Assembly: GCA_040216555.1 (NCBI GenBank)
Contig: JAVJOW010000033.1
Coordinates: forward strand, 62,001 to 126,000
DNA length: 64,000 bases
From: Arenibacter sp040216555
GTDB lineage: Bacteria > Bacteroidota > Bacteroidia > Flavobacteriales > Flavobacteriaceae
Direction: 5' to 3'
Below, piece by piece: positions 17,047-26,911 of the stretch. Numbering within the stretch: position 1 is the stretch's first letter; each line of letters opens with the position of its first letter. The notes beneath the pieces are model-generated. The model made no database searches. It worked only from the letters and a program-made list of their open reading frames with translations, and was not told the DNA's origin. A program made the position numbers and the translations under genes.

Positions 17047-18690
17047 ATGAATAATTTCAATTCTTCAATTGATGCATTTCTTTACTGGGAAAAAAAGACA
17101 CCCGGTAATCCATTTTTGATTCAAAATTTTGAGGACCATCAAATGACCTTATCCTATTCAGAGGCCGGGATAGAAATTAGAAAAGTAGCCTCTTATTTAT
17201 TAAAATTAGGTTTACCAAAGAAAAGTCATATCGCCTTGTTATCCAAAAATTGCCCACATTGGATTATGGCGGATTTGGCCATATCCATGGCAGGATTTAT
17301 TTCCATTCCTATCTACCCAACGTTGACATCCGAAGGGATAAATCAAATCCTAATGCATAGTGAATCCAAAGCCATCATTTTGGGCAAACTTGATGATTTT
17401 GCTTCACAAAAAGAAGGTATTCCCAATATTCCTATTATTAGTGTAAAAACATTTGGCGGGAATACTGGTAAAACATGGGAAGACATTATACAACAAGAAG
17501 ACGAGTTATCAAATATATATTTACCGGAAAATGATGATCTAAGGACTATTATTTATACCTCAGGAACCACTGGGCAACCAAAAGGAGTAATGCATACCAA
17601 CGGAAATTTCACCAAAAGCTCAAGTATATTTATCCATATCTTGAACTTACCCAAAAACCCTAAATTCTTCTCTTATCTACCATTGGCACATGTAGCGGAA
17701 AGGGCCTTTTGTAATGGAATACTTTTTTTTGGAGGCCAGATAACCTTTCCCTATTCTTTGGAAACCTTCGCTGTAAACTTAGAAGAAATACAACCTGATA
17801 TTTTCTTTGGGGTACCTAGAATTTATACCAAATTTCAAGAAAAAATACTGGAAAATCTTCCTCAGAGGAAGTTATCATTGCTATTGTCCATCCCATTCGT
17901 AAACAAAGTAATTAAGAAAAAGATCAAAACCAAATTGGGACTGTCCAATGCATCATTCATCGCCTCAGCGGCTGCACCCATTTCCAGTAGTTTGATAAAA
18001 TGGTACAATACTATAGGTATTACCATTCAACAGGGCTATGGTATGACCGAGGATTGTTGTATTTCGCATACCAATTTATCTGGTCAAAACAAAATAGGTA
18101 CCGTAGGGAAAGCGCTGGAAGGGGTGAAAATTAAATTCTCTGAAGAAGGTGAAATATTGATTTTAAACGACTGTCTTTTTAAAGGTTATTATAAAGCTCC
18201 CGAAATTACGGCCGCTGTTTTTGATGAGGACGGATATTTTAGAACCGGCGATATAGGGGAATATGATCATGAAGGTTATTTAACCATTACGGGCAGAGTT
18301 AAGGATCAATTTAAAACCGATAAAGGAAAATACATATCCCCTGCCCCTATAGAACTCAAAATTTCAAAAAATACAGATATCGAACAGATCTGCGTGGTGG
18401 GCACCGGCATTCCCCAACCAATTGCATTGGTAACGGTATCTTCCCTTGGGAAGTCAAAATCTAAAGATGAACTATGTAAAAGTTTGTATCAATCTATTTT
18501 AGAAATTAATCCTAGTCTACAAAAACATGAGAAAATAGCAAAAGTGGTGGTAATGCCAGAGGAATGGAACGTAGCCAATGGATTTACGACTCCAACTTTA
18601 AAGATTAAGAGAAATAGCTTGGAAAGAGTATTTCAACCTTTATACAAAACATGGTTTGATGCCGATCAGAATGTAATTTTTAAATCATAG
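17047..18690 (+). CDS. AMP-dependent acyl-CoA synthetase/ligase (long-chain type)
   Basis: 547 residues from ATG 17047; the in-frame TTG at 17026 overlaps the previous stop and adds nothing conserved. Adenylate-forming signatures are present: P-loop YTSGTTGQPKGVMHTN, GYGMTED, TGDIG and GRVKDQFKTDKGKYI. The layout matches FadD15-type long-chain acyl-CoA synthetases, which activate a carboxylic acid as acyl-AMP and pass it to CoA. The C-terminal lid is somewhat short and lacks a recognisable PTGK catalytic-lysine box; LKIKRN may replace it. With the thioesterase and the dioxygenase it would allow CoA activation of a ring-cleavage product. 17 bp after the hydrolase gene. Confidence 0.9.
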   Translation: MNNFNSSIDAFLYWEKKTPGNPFLIQNFEDHQMTLSYSEAGIEIRKVASYLLKLGLPKKSHIALLSKNCPHWIMADLAISMAGFISIPIYPTLTSEGINQILMHSESKAIILGKLDDFASQKEGIPNIPIISVKTFGGNTGKTWEDIIQQEDELSNIYLPENDDLRTIIYTSGTTGQPKGVMHTNGNFTKSSSIFIHILNLPKNPKFFSYLPLAHVAERAFCNGILFFGGQITFPYSLETFAVNLEEIQPDIFFGVPRIYTKFQEKILENLPQRKLSLLLSIPFVNKVIKKKIKTKLGLSNASFIASAAAPISSSLIKWYNTIGITIQQGYGMTEDCCISHTNLSGQNKIGTVGKALEGVKIKFSEEGEILILNDCLFKGYYKAPEITAAVFDEDGYFRTGDIGEYDHEGYLTITGRVKDQFKTDKGKYISPAPIELKISKNTDIEQICVVGTGIPQPIALVTVSSLGKSKSKDELCKSLYQSILEINPSLQKHEKIAKVVVMPEEWNVANGFTTPTLKIKRNSLERVFQPLYKTWFDADQNVIFKS

Positions 18691-18824
18691 GGACCCTTAT
18701 TCAATATCTAAAAACTATTAAAGCAGGGCGAGTGTTAAAAAACTTCATTATTTGGTGACCACGTCCGCATTTATTTTAAACATTGGTTTAGCTACAACAA
18801 AGAAATAAAATAAAATCGTGATCT

Positions 18825-20006
18825 ATGCAACTAAAAACCAACCGAATAGAATCCATTGATATCTTAAGAGGTTTGGTCATGGTTATTATGGCCTTGGACC
18901 ATGTCAGGGATTATTTTAACTACGGTTCTTTTTTTATAGACCCCACGGACGTAGCAACCACTACACCAATATTATTTTTTACACGTTTTATAACCCATTA
19001 TTGTGCCCCGGTATTTGTATTCTTAGCTGGAACTTCAGCTTTTTTATATGGAATCAATAAGAGTAGTAATCAACTCTCAAAATTCTTGCTTACTAGGGGT
19101 ATTTGGTTAATTTTTATGGAAGTCGTGGTGAACAATCTGATCTGGACCTTTGACCTTACCTACAGTTTCCCCATACTGCAAGTTATTTGTGCCATAGGCT
19201 TTAGTATGATTTGCCTGTCATTTTTAATTTATCTACCGAAAAAGACTATTCTGGCCATAGGCCTTATTATAATTGTCGGACACAATCTTCTTGACGGAAT
19301 AGTAATGGAAGGAAACAGCTTTGAAGCAATAATCTGGTATCTTTTGCACCAGAACCATACCTTGGTGCTCGCACCTGATAAAATGATATTATTTCACTAC
19401 CCTGTGATCCCCTGGATAGGATTGATGGCCTTGGGGTATTGTTTGGGACAGCTATATCTAAAAGACTTTGGTGCAAAACTGAGAAGAACATGGTTGTTAC
19501 GTATGGGTTTAAGTGCCTTGGGCTTATTCTTTGTATTAAGAGGATTGAATATCTATGGGGATTTGGTACCCTGGACCACGCAGGACACTAATACCAAAAC
19601 AATTATATCTTTTTTTAACGTTACCAAGTACCCTCCTTCCTTAGCATTTGTACTAATTACCATTGGTCCAGCACTACTTTTCCTTTATACCATTGAAAAT
19701 GTAAAAAATTCAATTACCAATTTCTTTTTGATCTTTGGGAGGGTACCCTTCTTTTACTATTTCCTACATGTATTGGTTATCCATATTGCAGCGATCATAG
19801 GGATTCTAATATTTGGTGGAAATTGGAAGGATATGATATTAACGGCAGATGTATTTATGAATGAGAAGCTCGCTACCTACGGATATTCCCTATGGATCAC
19901 CTATATCGTTTGGATCGGTATAGTGCTAGCCCTTTACCCCTTGTGTAAGCACTATATGATCTACAAGATTAACAATAAGGATAAATGGTGGTTGAGTTAT
20001 TTATAA
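18825..20006 (+). CDS. DUF1624-type membrane protein (heparan-alpha-glucosaminide N-acetyltransferase-like)
   Basis: 393 residues with about ten membrane segments. The opening RIESIDILRGLVMVIMALDH and HVRDYF motif are the hallmark of the DUF1624/HGSNAT-like family, whose eukaryotic member transfers acetyl from acetyl-CoA across a membrane to a glucosamine. In bacteria these proteins are thought to be transmembrane acyltransferases. It could acylate the exported product of the preceding cluster, or be unrelated. 134 bp after the ligase gene and convergent with cstA. Confidence 0.88.
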   Translation: MQLKTNRIESIDILRGLVMVIMALDHVRDYFNYGSFFIDPTDVATTTPILFFTRFITHYCAPVFVFLAGTSAFLYGINKSSNQLSKFLLTRGIWLIFMEVVVNNLIWTFDLTYSFPILQVICAIGFSMICLSFLIYLPKKTILAIGLIIIVGHNLLDGIVMEGNSFEAIIWYLLHQNHTLVLAPDKMILFHYPVIPWIGLMALGYCLGQLYLKDFGAKLRRTWLLRMGLSALGLFFVLRGLNIYGDLVPWTTQDTNTKTIISFFNVTKYPPSLAFVLITIGPALLFLYTIENVKNSITNFFLIFGRVPFFYYFLHVLVIHIAAIIGILIFGGNWKDMILTADVFMNEKLATYGYSLWITYIVWIGIVLALYPLCKHYMIYKINNKDKWWLSYL

Positions 20007-20038
20007 AAAAATGTATTGGGCAAGGAAAAATTTCTACC

Positions 20039-21478
20039 TCATACCCCAACAAAGACTTTTTTCTTTTGGGAAGTGTATACCCAAAAAGCAATAGTAATAG
20101 TAAGTGTTATTAACGTACCTCCTATATAGGAAATTTCATTGGGCAATTGGAAACCTTCCGGGGCAATTAAAATATACGTACTACATACCATTGTCATAAA
20201 AATGGCCGGCAAAAGGGTAACCCAATAAGCCTTGTTTTCATAAATTAAATAGGCGGTTATGGTCCAAAGAACGATCATCGCCAAGGTTTGGTTGCTCCAT
20301 GCAAAATAGCGCCATATAATTCCAAAATCGATCTGAGTAAGAACAAATGCGATAACAAATAGCGGCAAACTAATAAGAAGCCTGTTCACTATTTTCTTTT
20401 GGTTGGACTTAAATATATCGGAAAGTATTAAGCGTGCAGACCTGAAGGCGGTATCGCCGGAAGTTATAGGGGCTGCAACAATTCCCAATAAGGCCAGCAC
20501 TCCTCCAATTTGGCCCAGCATATTAAGCGATATTTCATTGGCCGCCCAAGCTGCATTGTTATTATTGGCAATCATAGCGCCGTTTAAACCTTCCACATTA
20601 CCGAAAAATGTCATAGCGGCAGCGGCCCAAATCAAGGCTACTATGCCCTCTGTAACCATTGTACCGTAGAATATCTTCCTTCCTTGGGCTTCGTTCTTCA
20701 TACAACGCGCCATTAGCGGGGATTGGGTGGCATGGAATCCGGAAATAGCACCACAGGCAATAGTTATAAAAAGAATTGGAAACAAAGGAGTTGCCTCTGG
20801 ATCACTCGTCATATTTCTTAAATTACTTGGCACCAATTCAGGAATATTGTAGTCCCCAAAAAAAAGTGCAATTACCAAGCCAATGGCCATAAGCAACATG
20901 GCCACTCCGAAAATAGGGTAAAGTTTACTAATTAATTTATCTATAGGCAGTAGCGTGGATAAAACGTAATACACCAAAATAATGCCTACCCAGATCCAGA
21001 CGTTCCAGATGTTCCCGGTCATTCCATCGATTATTTTCGCCGGACCTACCAAAAAAACGGTCCCCACAAATATTAAAAGGACTACTGAAAAAAGACGCAT
21101 AAACTGTTTGGCAGTAGGCCCCAGATAAATTCCGACCACTTCACTAATACTCAGCCCATCATGCCGTATGGACAACATTCCGGAAAAATAGTCGTGCACT
21201 GCACCTGCAAAGATACTACCCAAAACGATCCACAAGAAAGCGGCAGGCCCAAACATGGCTCCGGCAATGGCCCCAAAGATGGGTCCCAGGCCTGCTATAT
21301 TTAAGAATTGTATCAGAAAGACCTTCCAAGTGGGCAAGGTCATAAAATCAACATCGTCCCGAAGTCGAACTGCCGGGGTTTCCCTATCCTTGTCCACCCC
21401 AAATATCCGTTCCATAAACTTACCGTAGGTAAAATAACCCAGGATTAAAGCTCCAATTGACAATAAAAATGATATCAT
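20039..21478 (-). CDS. cstA: Carbon starvation protein A family transporter
   Basis: 479 residues with many membrane segments. The N-terminal domain of CstA is recognisable (GLGPIFGAIAGAMFGP, HDYFSGMLSIRHDG, FHATQSPLMARCMKNE, APITSGDTAFRSARLI). It is shorter than the roughly 700-residue enteric protein, as is usual for the CstA forms of this phylum, and reads through intact. Known members import peptides or pyruvate during carbon limitation. Convergent with the acyltransferase gene. Confidence 0.92.
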   Translation of the reverse strand: MISFLLSIGALILGYFTYGKFMERIFGVDKDRETPAVRLRDDVDFMTLPTWKVFLIQFLNIAGLGPIFGAIAGAMFGPAAFLWIVLGSIFAGAVHDYFSGMLSIRHDGLSISEVVGIYLGPTAKQFMRLFSVVLLIFVGTVFLVGPAKIIDGMTGNIWNVWIWVGIILVYYVLSTLLPIDKLISKLYPIFGVAMLLMAIGLVIALFFGDYNIPELVPSNLRNMTSDPEATPLFPILFITIACGAISGFHATQSPLMARCMKNEAQGRKIFYGTMVTEGIVALIWAAAAMTFFGNVEGLNGAMIANNNNAAWAANEISLNMLGQIGGVLALLGIVAAPITSGDTAFRSARLILSDIFKSNQKKIVNRLLISLPLFVIAFVLTQIDFGIIWRYFAWSNQTLAMIVLWTITAYLIYENKAYWVTLLPAIFMTMVCSTYILIAPEGFQLPNEISYIGGTLITLTITIAFWVYTSQKKKVFVGV

Positions 21479-21701
21479 TTCAGTACTGTTATAATTTCAA
21501 ATATAAGTTTGCTCCAAACCAATTATCCCTGCTCTATAATTATAAAATTTCAAAAATCACTACTCAATGATCCTAAATCTAAACGGGAAATTCTAGAAAA
21601 TAAAGTCTTATTATAAATAAAAAAACATTTAAAATCAATCTATTCCATCCATTTTGTAATCCCCTAAACCTCTAAAAATTCAACTGTCTCTTATAAGCTA
21701 T

Positions 21702-23021
21702 TTACCCCCTTGGCAACACCCAGCCGTTATGATAATGGGCATTTATCAAAGCATTTGAACTGTCATCTAAAAATTTGCCCTCATATTCATCCCAGTAAAT
21801 TCTGTTACCGGTTTTAAAGGCAATATTTCCCATGTGACATACCAAGGCCGCATCATACCCAACTTTTAACGGGGCTTTTAATTGGGAACCATCACGGGAT
21901 TTTACCGCCTCAATAAAATTTACGGTGTGTTTGTCCAGACCGTTGCCTTGGTTTTTTTGTAATGGTATACTTTGCATCTTATCTTTTTCCGATATCACCT
22001 CCCAACCGTTGCGATCCAAAACAAGCGTTCCATTATTTCCTATAAAAGAAATACCGTGATTACGGCCGTAATTACCGTTATCTATCCCTGTAGCATGCTC
22101 CCACAAAATTGAAAAACCATCGTACTCATACACGGTCTGCAAGGTATCCGGTGTTTCCGAAGCATCATCGGGATAGGCAAACTTGCCCCCTAGGGCCATC
22201 ACCGATTTTGGTGTATTGGCCTTCATGCCATACAAGGCATAATCCATTAAGTGTACGCCCCAATCTGTCATTAATCCTCCGGCATAATCCCAGTACCATC
22301 TAAAATTGAAATGGAACCTATTGGCATTAAAAGGTTTCTTGGGTGCTGGCCCCAACCACATGTCATAATCTACTCCGGCAGGAGTAGCGGTATCAGGCAA
22401 AACGGGAATAGACCCCATCCAACCTTGGTAGGCCCAAGCTTTTGCCAAGCGAATTTCTCCCAGTTTTCCGGAATGGACAAAGTCTATAGCATCCACGAAA
22501 TGAGGCTGACTCCTTTGCCATTGCCCTATTTGTACCATTCTATCACTTGCCTGAACAGAATTTAACATAAGGTTACATTCCTCTATGGAATTGGCCAAAG
22601 GTTTTTCACAATACACATCCTTGCCTGCTTTAACGGCATCGGAAAGCTGTAGACAATGCCAATGATCGGGGGTTCCAATTATTACCACATCCACATCCTT
22701 ATCCTCCAATAACCTTCTATAATCCTTGTATAACTTCGGCTTTTTAATTCCTGCTTTTTCCAAGTCGGCCGTTCTCTTTTTTAAAACACTATCATCCACA
22801 TCACACAGAGCCACAACCTCAATTTCACTCATTTTAAGCATGGAGGTCAAATCGCTAAAGCCCATACCATTGCAGCCTATCAACCCTACACCAATTTTAT
22901 CGTTAGGACTAATATTTCTTCTAATGGAAGCCAATAGTTCCATAGGAAATAAGAATGCCGCTCCTGTGCCCATAGCTAACAGGGAACCTTTTTTTATGAA
23001 TTTTCTTCTATTCTGAATCAT
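21702..23021 (-). CDS. Gfo/Idh/MocA family oxidoreductase with Tat-like signal
   Basis: 439 residues. The N-terminus has RRKFIKKGSLL and a hydrophobic stretch ending near PMELLA, a twin-arginine signal that would export a folded NAD(P)-enzyme. The Rossmann domain has GVGLIGCNGMG (about 44-54), VALCDVDD and the catalytic-lysine motif YCEKPLANS (about 132-140). Exported members in this phylum act on sugars, inositols or glycosides such as N-acetylgalactosamine linkages. It follows yajC on the same strand but behind a terminator-like hairpin, so it probably has its own promoter. Confidence 0.93.
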   Translation of the reverse strand: MIQNRRKFIKKGSLLAMGTGAAFLFPMELLASIRRNISPNDKIGVGLIGCNGMGFSDLTSMLKMSEIEVVALCDVDDSVLKKRTADLEKAGIKKPKLYKDYRRLLEDKDVDVVIIGTPDHWHCLQLSDAVKAGKDVYCEKPLANSIEECNLMLNSVQASDRMVQIGQWQRSQPHFVDAIDFVHSGKLGEIRLAKAWAYQGWMGSIPVLPDTATPAGVDYDMWLGPAPKKPFNANRFHFNFRWYWDYAGGLMTDWGVHLMDYALYGMKANTPKSVMALGGKFAYPDDASETPDTLQTVYEYDGFSILWEHATGIDNGNYGRNHGISFIGNNGTLVLDRNGWEVISEKDKMQSIPLQKNQGNGLDKHTVNFIEAVKSRDGSQLKAPLKVGYDAALVCHMGNIAFKTGNRIYWDEYEGKFLDDSSNALINAHYHNGWVLPRG

Positions 23022-23063
23022 GGAATTATAGATTTATTAAGACCATAATGTACAAAATTTTAT

Positions 23064-23095
23064 AACAAAAAAGCACCAACTTTTGGTTGGTGCCT
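23064..23095 (-). terminator. Terminator downstream of yajC
   Basis: On the minus strand GCACCAAC pairs with GTTGGTGC around a short A-rich loop (23073-23093), followed by a run of T (complement of 23066-23072). Confidence 0.8.
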
Positions 23096-23117
23096 TATAA
23101 ATTATTTCAGAAAAAAA

Positions 23118-23405
23118 TTACTTCTTTTCGGGAGCGTTTACTTTTTTGCTCATCTCCATGGATATGGCAGTACGGTCAAACTTTATTTTACCGGCCATGG
23201 TTTCTATAACACAGGAAAAATCACTGTCATTTAAATCGACTACTTTTCCGTGCATACCACTCTTGGTCACAACTTTATCTCCCTTTTTTAATTCTTCGCT
23301 AAATTTCTTCTCTTGTTTTTGACGTTTTCTTTGAGGTGCAATCATAAAAAAATACACCACTACAAACATTAATATCAGCGGAAGATATGGATATTGTTCT
23401 AACAT
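23118..23405 (-). CDS. yajC: Preprotein translocase subunit YajC
   Basis: 95 residues with one N-terminal membrane helix (about 6-23) followed by MIAPQRKRQKQ and the conserved GDKVVTKSGMHGKV. It is the accessory subunit that joins SecDF to SecYEG in the inner membrane. It is the last gene of the nusB-DUF1573-yajC group, 12 bp after the DUF1573 gene, and ends in a clear terminator. Confidence 0.95.
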   Translation of the reverse strand: MLEQYPYLPLILMFVVVYFFMIAPQRKRQKQEKKFSEELKKGDKVVTKSGMHGKVVDLNDSDFSCVIETMAGKIKFDRTAISMEMSKKVNAPEKK

Positions 23406-23417
23406 AATTTTATCTAC

Positions 23418-23891
23418 TTATTTAACAGGACCTACTGGACCTGCTCCTTTTGGAGTTACAAATGCTTTGATTGTAAGAGTTTCCGTTCCTTTGCTAGTGT
23501 TGGCGGTAACGGTTATATTTTTGGTAACCTGATTTTGTCCAGAACCGTTAAACTTTACCAACAACTCACCTTTTTCACCTGGTGCTATTGGAGTGTTTTT
23601 TGGATATTCAGGAATTGTACATCCACAGCTACTTTTTGCATCAGTAATAATCAAGGGAGCATCGCCAGTATTTGTAAATGTAAAAATAGTTTCCTGGGGA
23701 GCATTTTGATCTATTGATCCAAAATCGTGCTCTGTTTTATCGAATTCCATAACAGGAAGACTTTTTGCAGCTGCATCCCTTTCGGCAGCAACTTCCACAT
23801 TGGATGCTTCAATTTTACTGGAGGCCTTTTCCTTACAGGAGGAAAGGACAAGAACAGAAATAATACTTAAGGTTAAGAATACTCTTTTCAT
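23418..23891 (-). CDS. DUF1573 domain lipoprotein
   Basis: 157 residues with a lipoprotein signal (SVLVLSSCKEK, C19). Residues 46-155 form an immunoglobulin-like DUF1573 domain with the family motif DFGSIDQ and SSCGCTIPEYP. The role is unknown; the family is abundant in Bacteroidota envelopes. It is co-oriented between nusB (133 bp upstream) and yajC (12 bp downstream), an arrangement I recall as common in this family. Confidence 0.93.
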   Translation of the reverse strand: MKRVFLTLSIISVLVLSSCKEKASSKIEASNVEVAAERDAAAKSLPVMEFDKTEHDFGSIDQNAPQETIFTFTNTGDAPLIITDAKSSCGCTIPEYPKNTPIAPGEKGELLVKFNGSGQNQVTKNITVTANTSKGTETLTIKAFVTPKGAGPVGPVK

Positions 23892-24023
23892 CTGTTTAAA
23901 TTTAATTATTTCTTAAGTGGTAAGATACAAATCGCCAATAATCATCTTGGTAGATTTCAAGAATTACTATGGCTCATTCCATCCCTATTAATTTTTATTT
24001 GCGCAAAATTAAGGAATATTTGT

Positions 24024-24971
24024 TTATAATAAACCCCTACCTACTTTTTTTAGTTTCCCATCCTCCTTGTATTCCCTCACCAGCTTATCCAATATTCCAT
24101 TAATGAATATACTACTCTTGGGAGTGGAGTATTCCTTTGCAATTTCTAAAAACTCGTTTATGGTAACCCGTTCCGGTATAGATGGAAAATTGAGTAGTTC
24201 ACAAATTGCCATTTTTAAAAGTATGGCATCAATATCTGCAATTCGATCCTTGTCCCAATTGGGTGTCTTACCTTCTATCTCCTGTTCCAATTTGGAATTG
24301 TTCAGCAATGTTTTCGTCAATAGCCTATTGGCGTATACCATATCATCCTCATCCTTAAAAAGAGGTGGTAAAAAATAAGACGGGACAGTACTTTCCTTTA
24401 CTTTTTTAAACTGCTTTAAGAGAAAGGTGTTTACAATGGGAATATCATCAACCCATGTTAATTTGTCATCTTCAAAATAATCGTAAATCTTTTCATTGGG
24501 CGCAATGATTTCTCGGAACAAATCGATTATAAGCCTTTTGTCCTCCTCATAAGAACTGTCGGCATTGGACATATATTTGGCATAAATCTCACTTTCCATA
24601 ACCTCATTGTAAATTATCCTAATGTACTCCTCGTTCAAATACCAGTTGTTCAATTTTCTTTTGGACAATTCATCCTTTAATGTCTTGTTCCCAGCAATTT
24701 GCAGCAAAAGCTTATTTCTTAGGAATTTTTCCTTGTCGGGATACGAATCTGTATTGTTTTTTAGATATTTTTTGGAGGAAAGGCTAACTTGATTCTCCGC
24801 CCTTTCATGTAACTCTATAAAAAGACTCAGCATTAACAGGTAAAGAGTGTACATGTTCTCTATGCTTACTTTCAAAAATTTCTCTTGTTTTTCAAGGGAA
24901 TCATCCTTCGATTGCGTCAATGCATAAATACATTGCATAACTTTAACCCTAATGTGCCTTCTTGTAAGCAT
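24024..24971 (-). CDS. nusB: Transcription antitermination factor NusB (long form)
   Basis: 315 residues, about twice the usual 140. The NusB fold is split: the opening RRHIRVKVMQCIYAL matches the first helix, and the C-terminal part (about 230-305: DIDAILLKMAICELL, ERVTINEFLEIAKEYSTPKS, FINGILDKL) carries the conserved core, with a long insertion between. The protein supports rRNA antitermination with NusA, NusE and NusG. First gene of the group with DUF1573 and yajC. The start is the ATG that matches family N-termini. Confidence 0.93.
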   Translation of the reverse strand: MLTRRHIRVKVMQCIYALTQSKDDSLEKQEKFLKVSIENMYTLYLLMLSLFIELHERAENQVSLSSKKYLKNNTDSYPDKEKFLRNKLLLQIAGNKTLKDELSKRKLNNWYLNEEYIRIIYNEVMESEIYAKYMSNADSSYEEDKRLIIDLFREIIAPNEKIYDYFEDDKLTWVDDIPIVNTFLLKQFKKVKESTVPSYFLPPLFKDEDDMVYANRLLTKTLLNNSKLEQEIEGKTPNWDKDRIADIDAILLKMAICELLNFPSIPERVTINEFLEIAKEYSTPKSSIFINGILDKLVREYKEDGKLKKVGRGLL

Positions 24972-25077
24972 TTTTAAAGAACTTTAGTAAGATAAATAAA
25001 ATTTCGGGTACAAAAATAGGATTATATTTTTTAATCCTAACTACCTTTTTGGGTATTATCTTATGTGTTTTATAACA

Positions 25078-25106
25078 TTTGGTTTAGATCCAAAAAACTA
25101 TCTTTG
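25078..25106 (+). promoter_or_regulatory. Bacteroidota-type promoter for the ABC transporter gene
   Basis: A -33-like TTTGG at 25078-25082 is followed by a -7 box TATCTTTG at 25099-25106, matching TAnnTTTG. It lies inside the longest version of the downstream frame, which argues for the start at 25150. Confidence 0.6.
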
Positions 25107-25149
25107 CCGAATTGTAATCCAAATTCCTGCAATTCCTGTTTCATATCCA

Positions 25150-26904
25150 ATGAAAGAACTTCAACATCTAAATAAGTATTTTAAAAAGTACCGATTTAAG
25201 CTCCTTGTTGGTATTGTAATTACCATGATAGCGCGTATTTTTCAATTGGTCATGCCTTCCTATGTAAAAAAATCCATTGAAGTGGTTGAACGCTTTATAG
25301 GTAATGATATTCTAAAGGCAGAAGCTAAGGAAATGCTATTGGAATACATCCTGATTATTGTAGGAGCAGCTTTGCTGTCCGGTTTTTTTACCTTTCTAAT
25401 GAGACAGACCATTATTAATGTTTCCAGATACATAGAATATGATTTAAAGAATGAAGTATTTGACCATTATCAACTTTTGAGTCTCAATTTCTACAAAAAA
25501 AATAGGACAGGCGATTTAATGAACAGGATCAGTGAAGATGTAAATCAGGTAAGATTATATGGTGGGCCAGCCATTATGTACGGTATCCAAACGCTTACAC
25601 TTTTTGTTTGTCTGGTTCCCTTGATGTTTATAAAAGCACCTGTACTGGCACTCTACGCTTTGTTGCCATTGCCTATTCTTTCTGTGTTGATCTACCAGAT
25701 CAGTAAAATAATTCATAAACGAAGCACAATTGTGCAAGAATTCCTATCAAACCTATCCACTTTTACCCAGGAATCCTTTTCAGGGATTTCGGTTATAAAA
25801 GCCTATGCCCTGGAACCCAAGGTAAACGCCGAATTGAAATATTTGGCACTGGACGGCAAAAACAAAAGTATGGATCTGGCCAAGGTCAATGCCTGGTTTT
25901 TCCCTCTAATGATTCTATTGATCGGGATCAGTAATATTTTCGTAATATACGTTGGCGGTAAACAATATATTGATGGCGAGATAGCGTCAATTGGCATTAT
26001 TGCAGAGTTTATTCTATATGTAAACATGCTCACCTGGCCGGTAGCCGTTGTGGGCTGGGTTACCTCTATAGTACAGCGGGCGGAAGCCTCACAAAAGAGG
26101 ATCAATCAATTTTTGCAGGAAGAACCCAACATAGTAAGTACGGTCAAAGAAGAAACTCCTATAAAAGGAAAAATCGAGTTTAAGAACGTAACCTTTACCT
26201 ACGAGGATACCAATATTACTGCCCTGAACAATATATCCTTTACTATTAACAAGGGTGAGATGGTTGCCATATTGGGAAAAACGGGTTCGGGAAAATCGAC
26301 CATATTGGATCTAATTGCCCGCTTATATGACATAGAGTCCGGAGAAATTCTAATAGATGATATCCCAATTAAGCAATTAAACCTACAAAGCCTAAGACAA
26401 TCCATAGGGGCAGTACCACAAGATGCTTTCCTTTTTTCCGACACCATAAAGAACAATATTAAGTTTGGAAAAGAAAATTCTACAGATGAGGAAATTATTT
26501 CCGTAGCCAAGAAAGCGGTAGTACATGAGAATATCATGGGCTTTAATAAACAATATGAGACTATATTGGGAGAAAGGGGCATTACCCTAAGTGGAGGCCA
26601 AAAACAACGTGTTTCCATTGCACGCGCCCTCCTTAAAGACCCTCAGATCTACCTCTTTGACGATTGTCTTTCAGCAGTTGATACTGAAACGGAGGAAGAG
26701 ATTTTGAACCAACTGAAAAAAGAATCCAAAAACAAGACTACGCTCATCGTAAGCCATAGGGTTTCATCTGCTAAAAACGCAGACAAAATTATCGTTTTGG
26801 AAGCTGGAAAATTAATACAGGAAGGTACTCATGAAGAATTAAATTCTGTGGAAGGATACTACAAAGAGCTTTATATGCACCAACTTTCTGAGAAAGAAAA
26901 ATAG
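25150..26904 (+). CDS. ABC transporter, fused permease and ATP-binding protein
   Basis: 584 residues from ATG 25150 (MKELQHLNKY). A longer frame opens at ATG 25063, but a promoter lies inside that extension. The first 310 residues form a six-helix exporter membrane domain; the rest is an ATPase with Walker A GKTGSGKST, Q loop, signature LSGGQKQR, Walker B IYLFDD and the H loop VSHR. This is a type IV half-exporter (MsbA/MdlB-like) that dimerises and pumps lipids, drugs or peptides out. It is divergent from nusB and is not coupled to another half-transporter. Confidence 0.93.
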   Translation: MKELQHLNKYFKKYRFKLLVGIVITMIARIFQLVMPSYVKKSIEVVERFIGNDILKAEAKEMLLEYILIIVGAALLSGFFTFLMRQTIINVSRYIEYDLKNEVFDHYQLLSLNFYKKNRTGDLMNRISEDVNQVRLYGGPAIMYGIQTLTLFVCLVPLMFIKAPVLALYALLPLPILSVLIYQISKIIHKRSTIVQEFLSNLSTFTQESFSGISVIKAYALEPKVNAELKYLALDGKNKSMDLAKVNAWFFPLMILLIGISNIFVIYVGGKQYIDGEIASIGIIAEFILYVNMLTWPVAVVGWVTSIVQRAEASQKRINQFLQEEPNIVSTVKEETPIKGKIEFKNVTFTYEDTNITALNNISFTINKGEMVAILGKTGSGKSTILDLIARLYDIESGEILIDDIPIKQLNLQSLRQSIGAVPQDAFLFSDTIKNNIKFGKENSTDEEIISVAKKAVVHENIMGFNKQYETILGERGITLSGGQKQRVSIARALLKDPQIYLFDDCLSAVDTETEEEILNQLKKESKNKTTLIVSHRVSSAKNADKIIVLEAGKLIQEGTHEELNSVEGYYKELYMHQLSEKEK

Positions 26905-26911
26905 AAAAATG

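Noticed and set aside
7410..20006. Cluster as a mobile island
   Set aside because: No integrase, transposase, tRNA target or direct end repeats are visible, and base composition is like that of the neighbours.
20039..21478. CstA as a truncated pseudogene
   Set aside because: The shorter length of about 480 residues is usual for this branch and the frame is intact with all N-terminal motifs.
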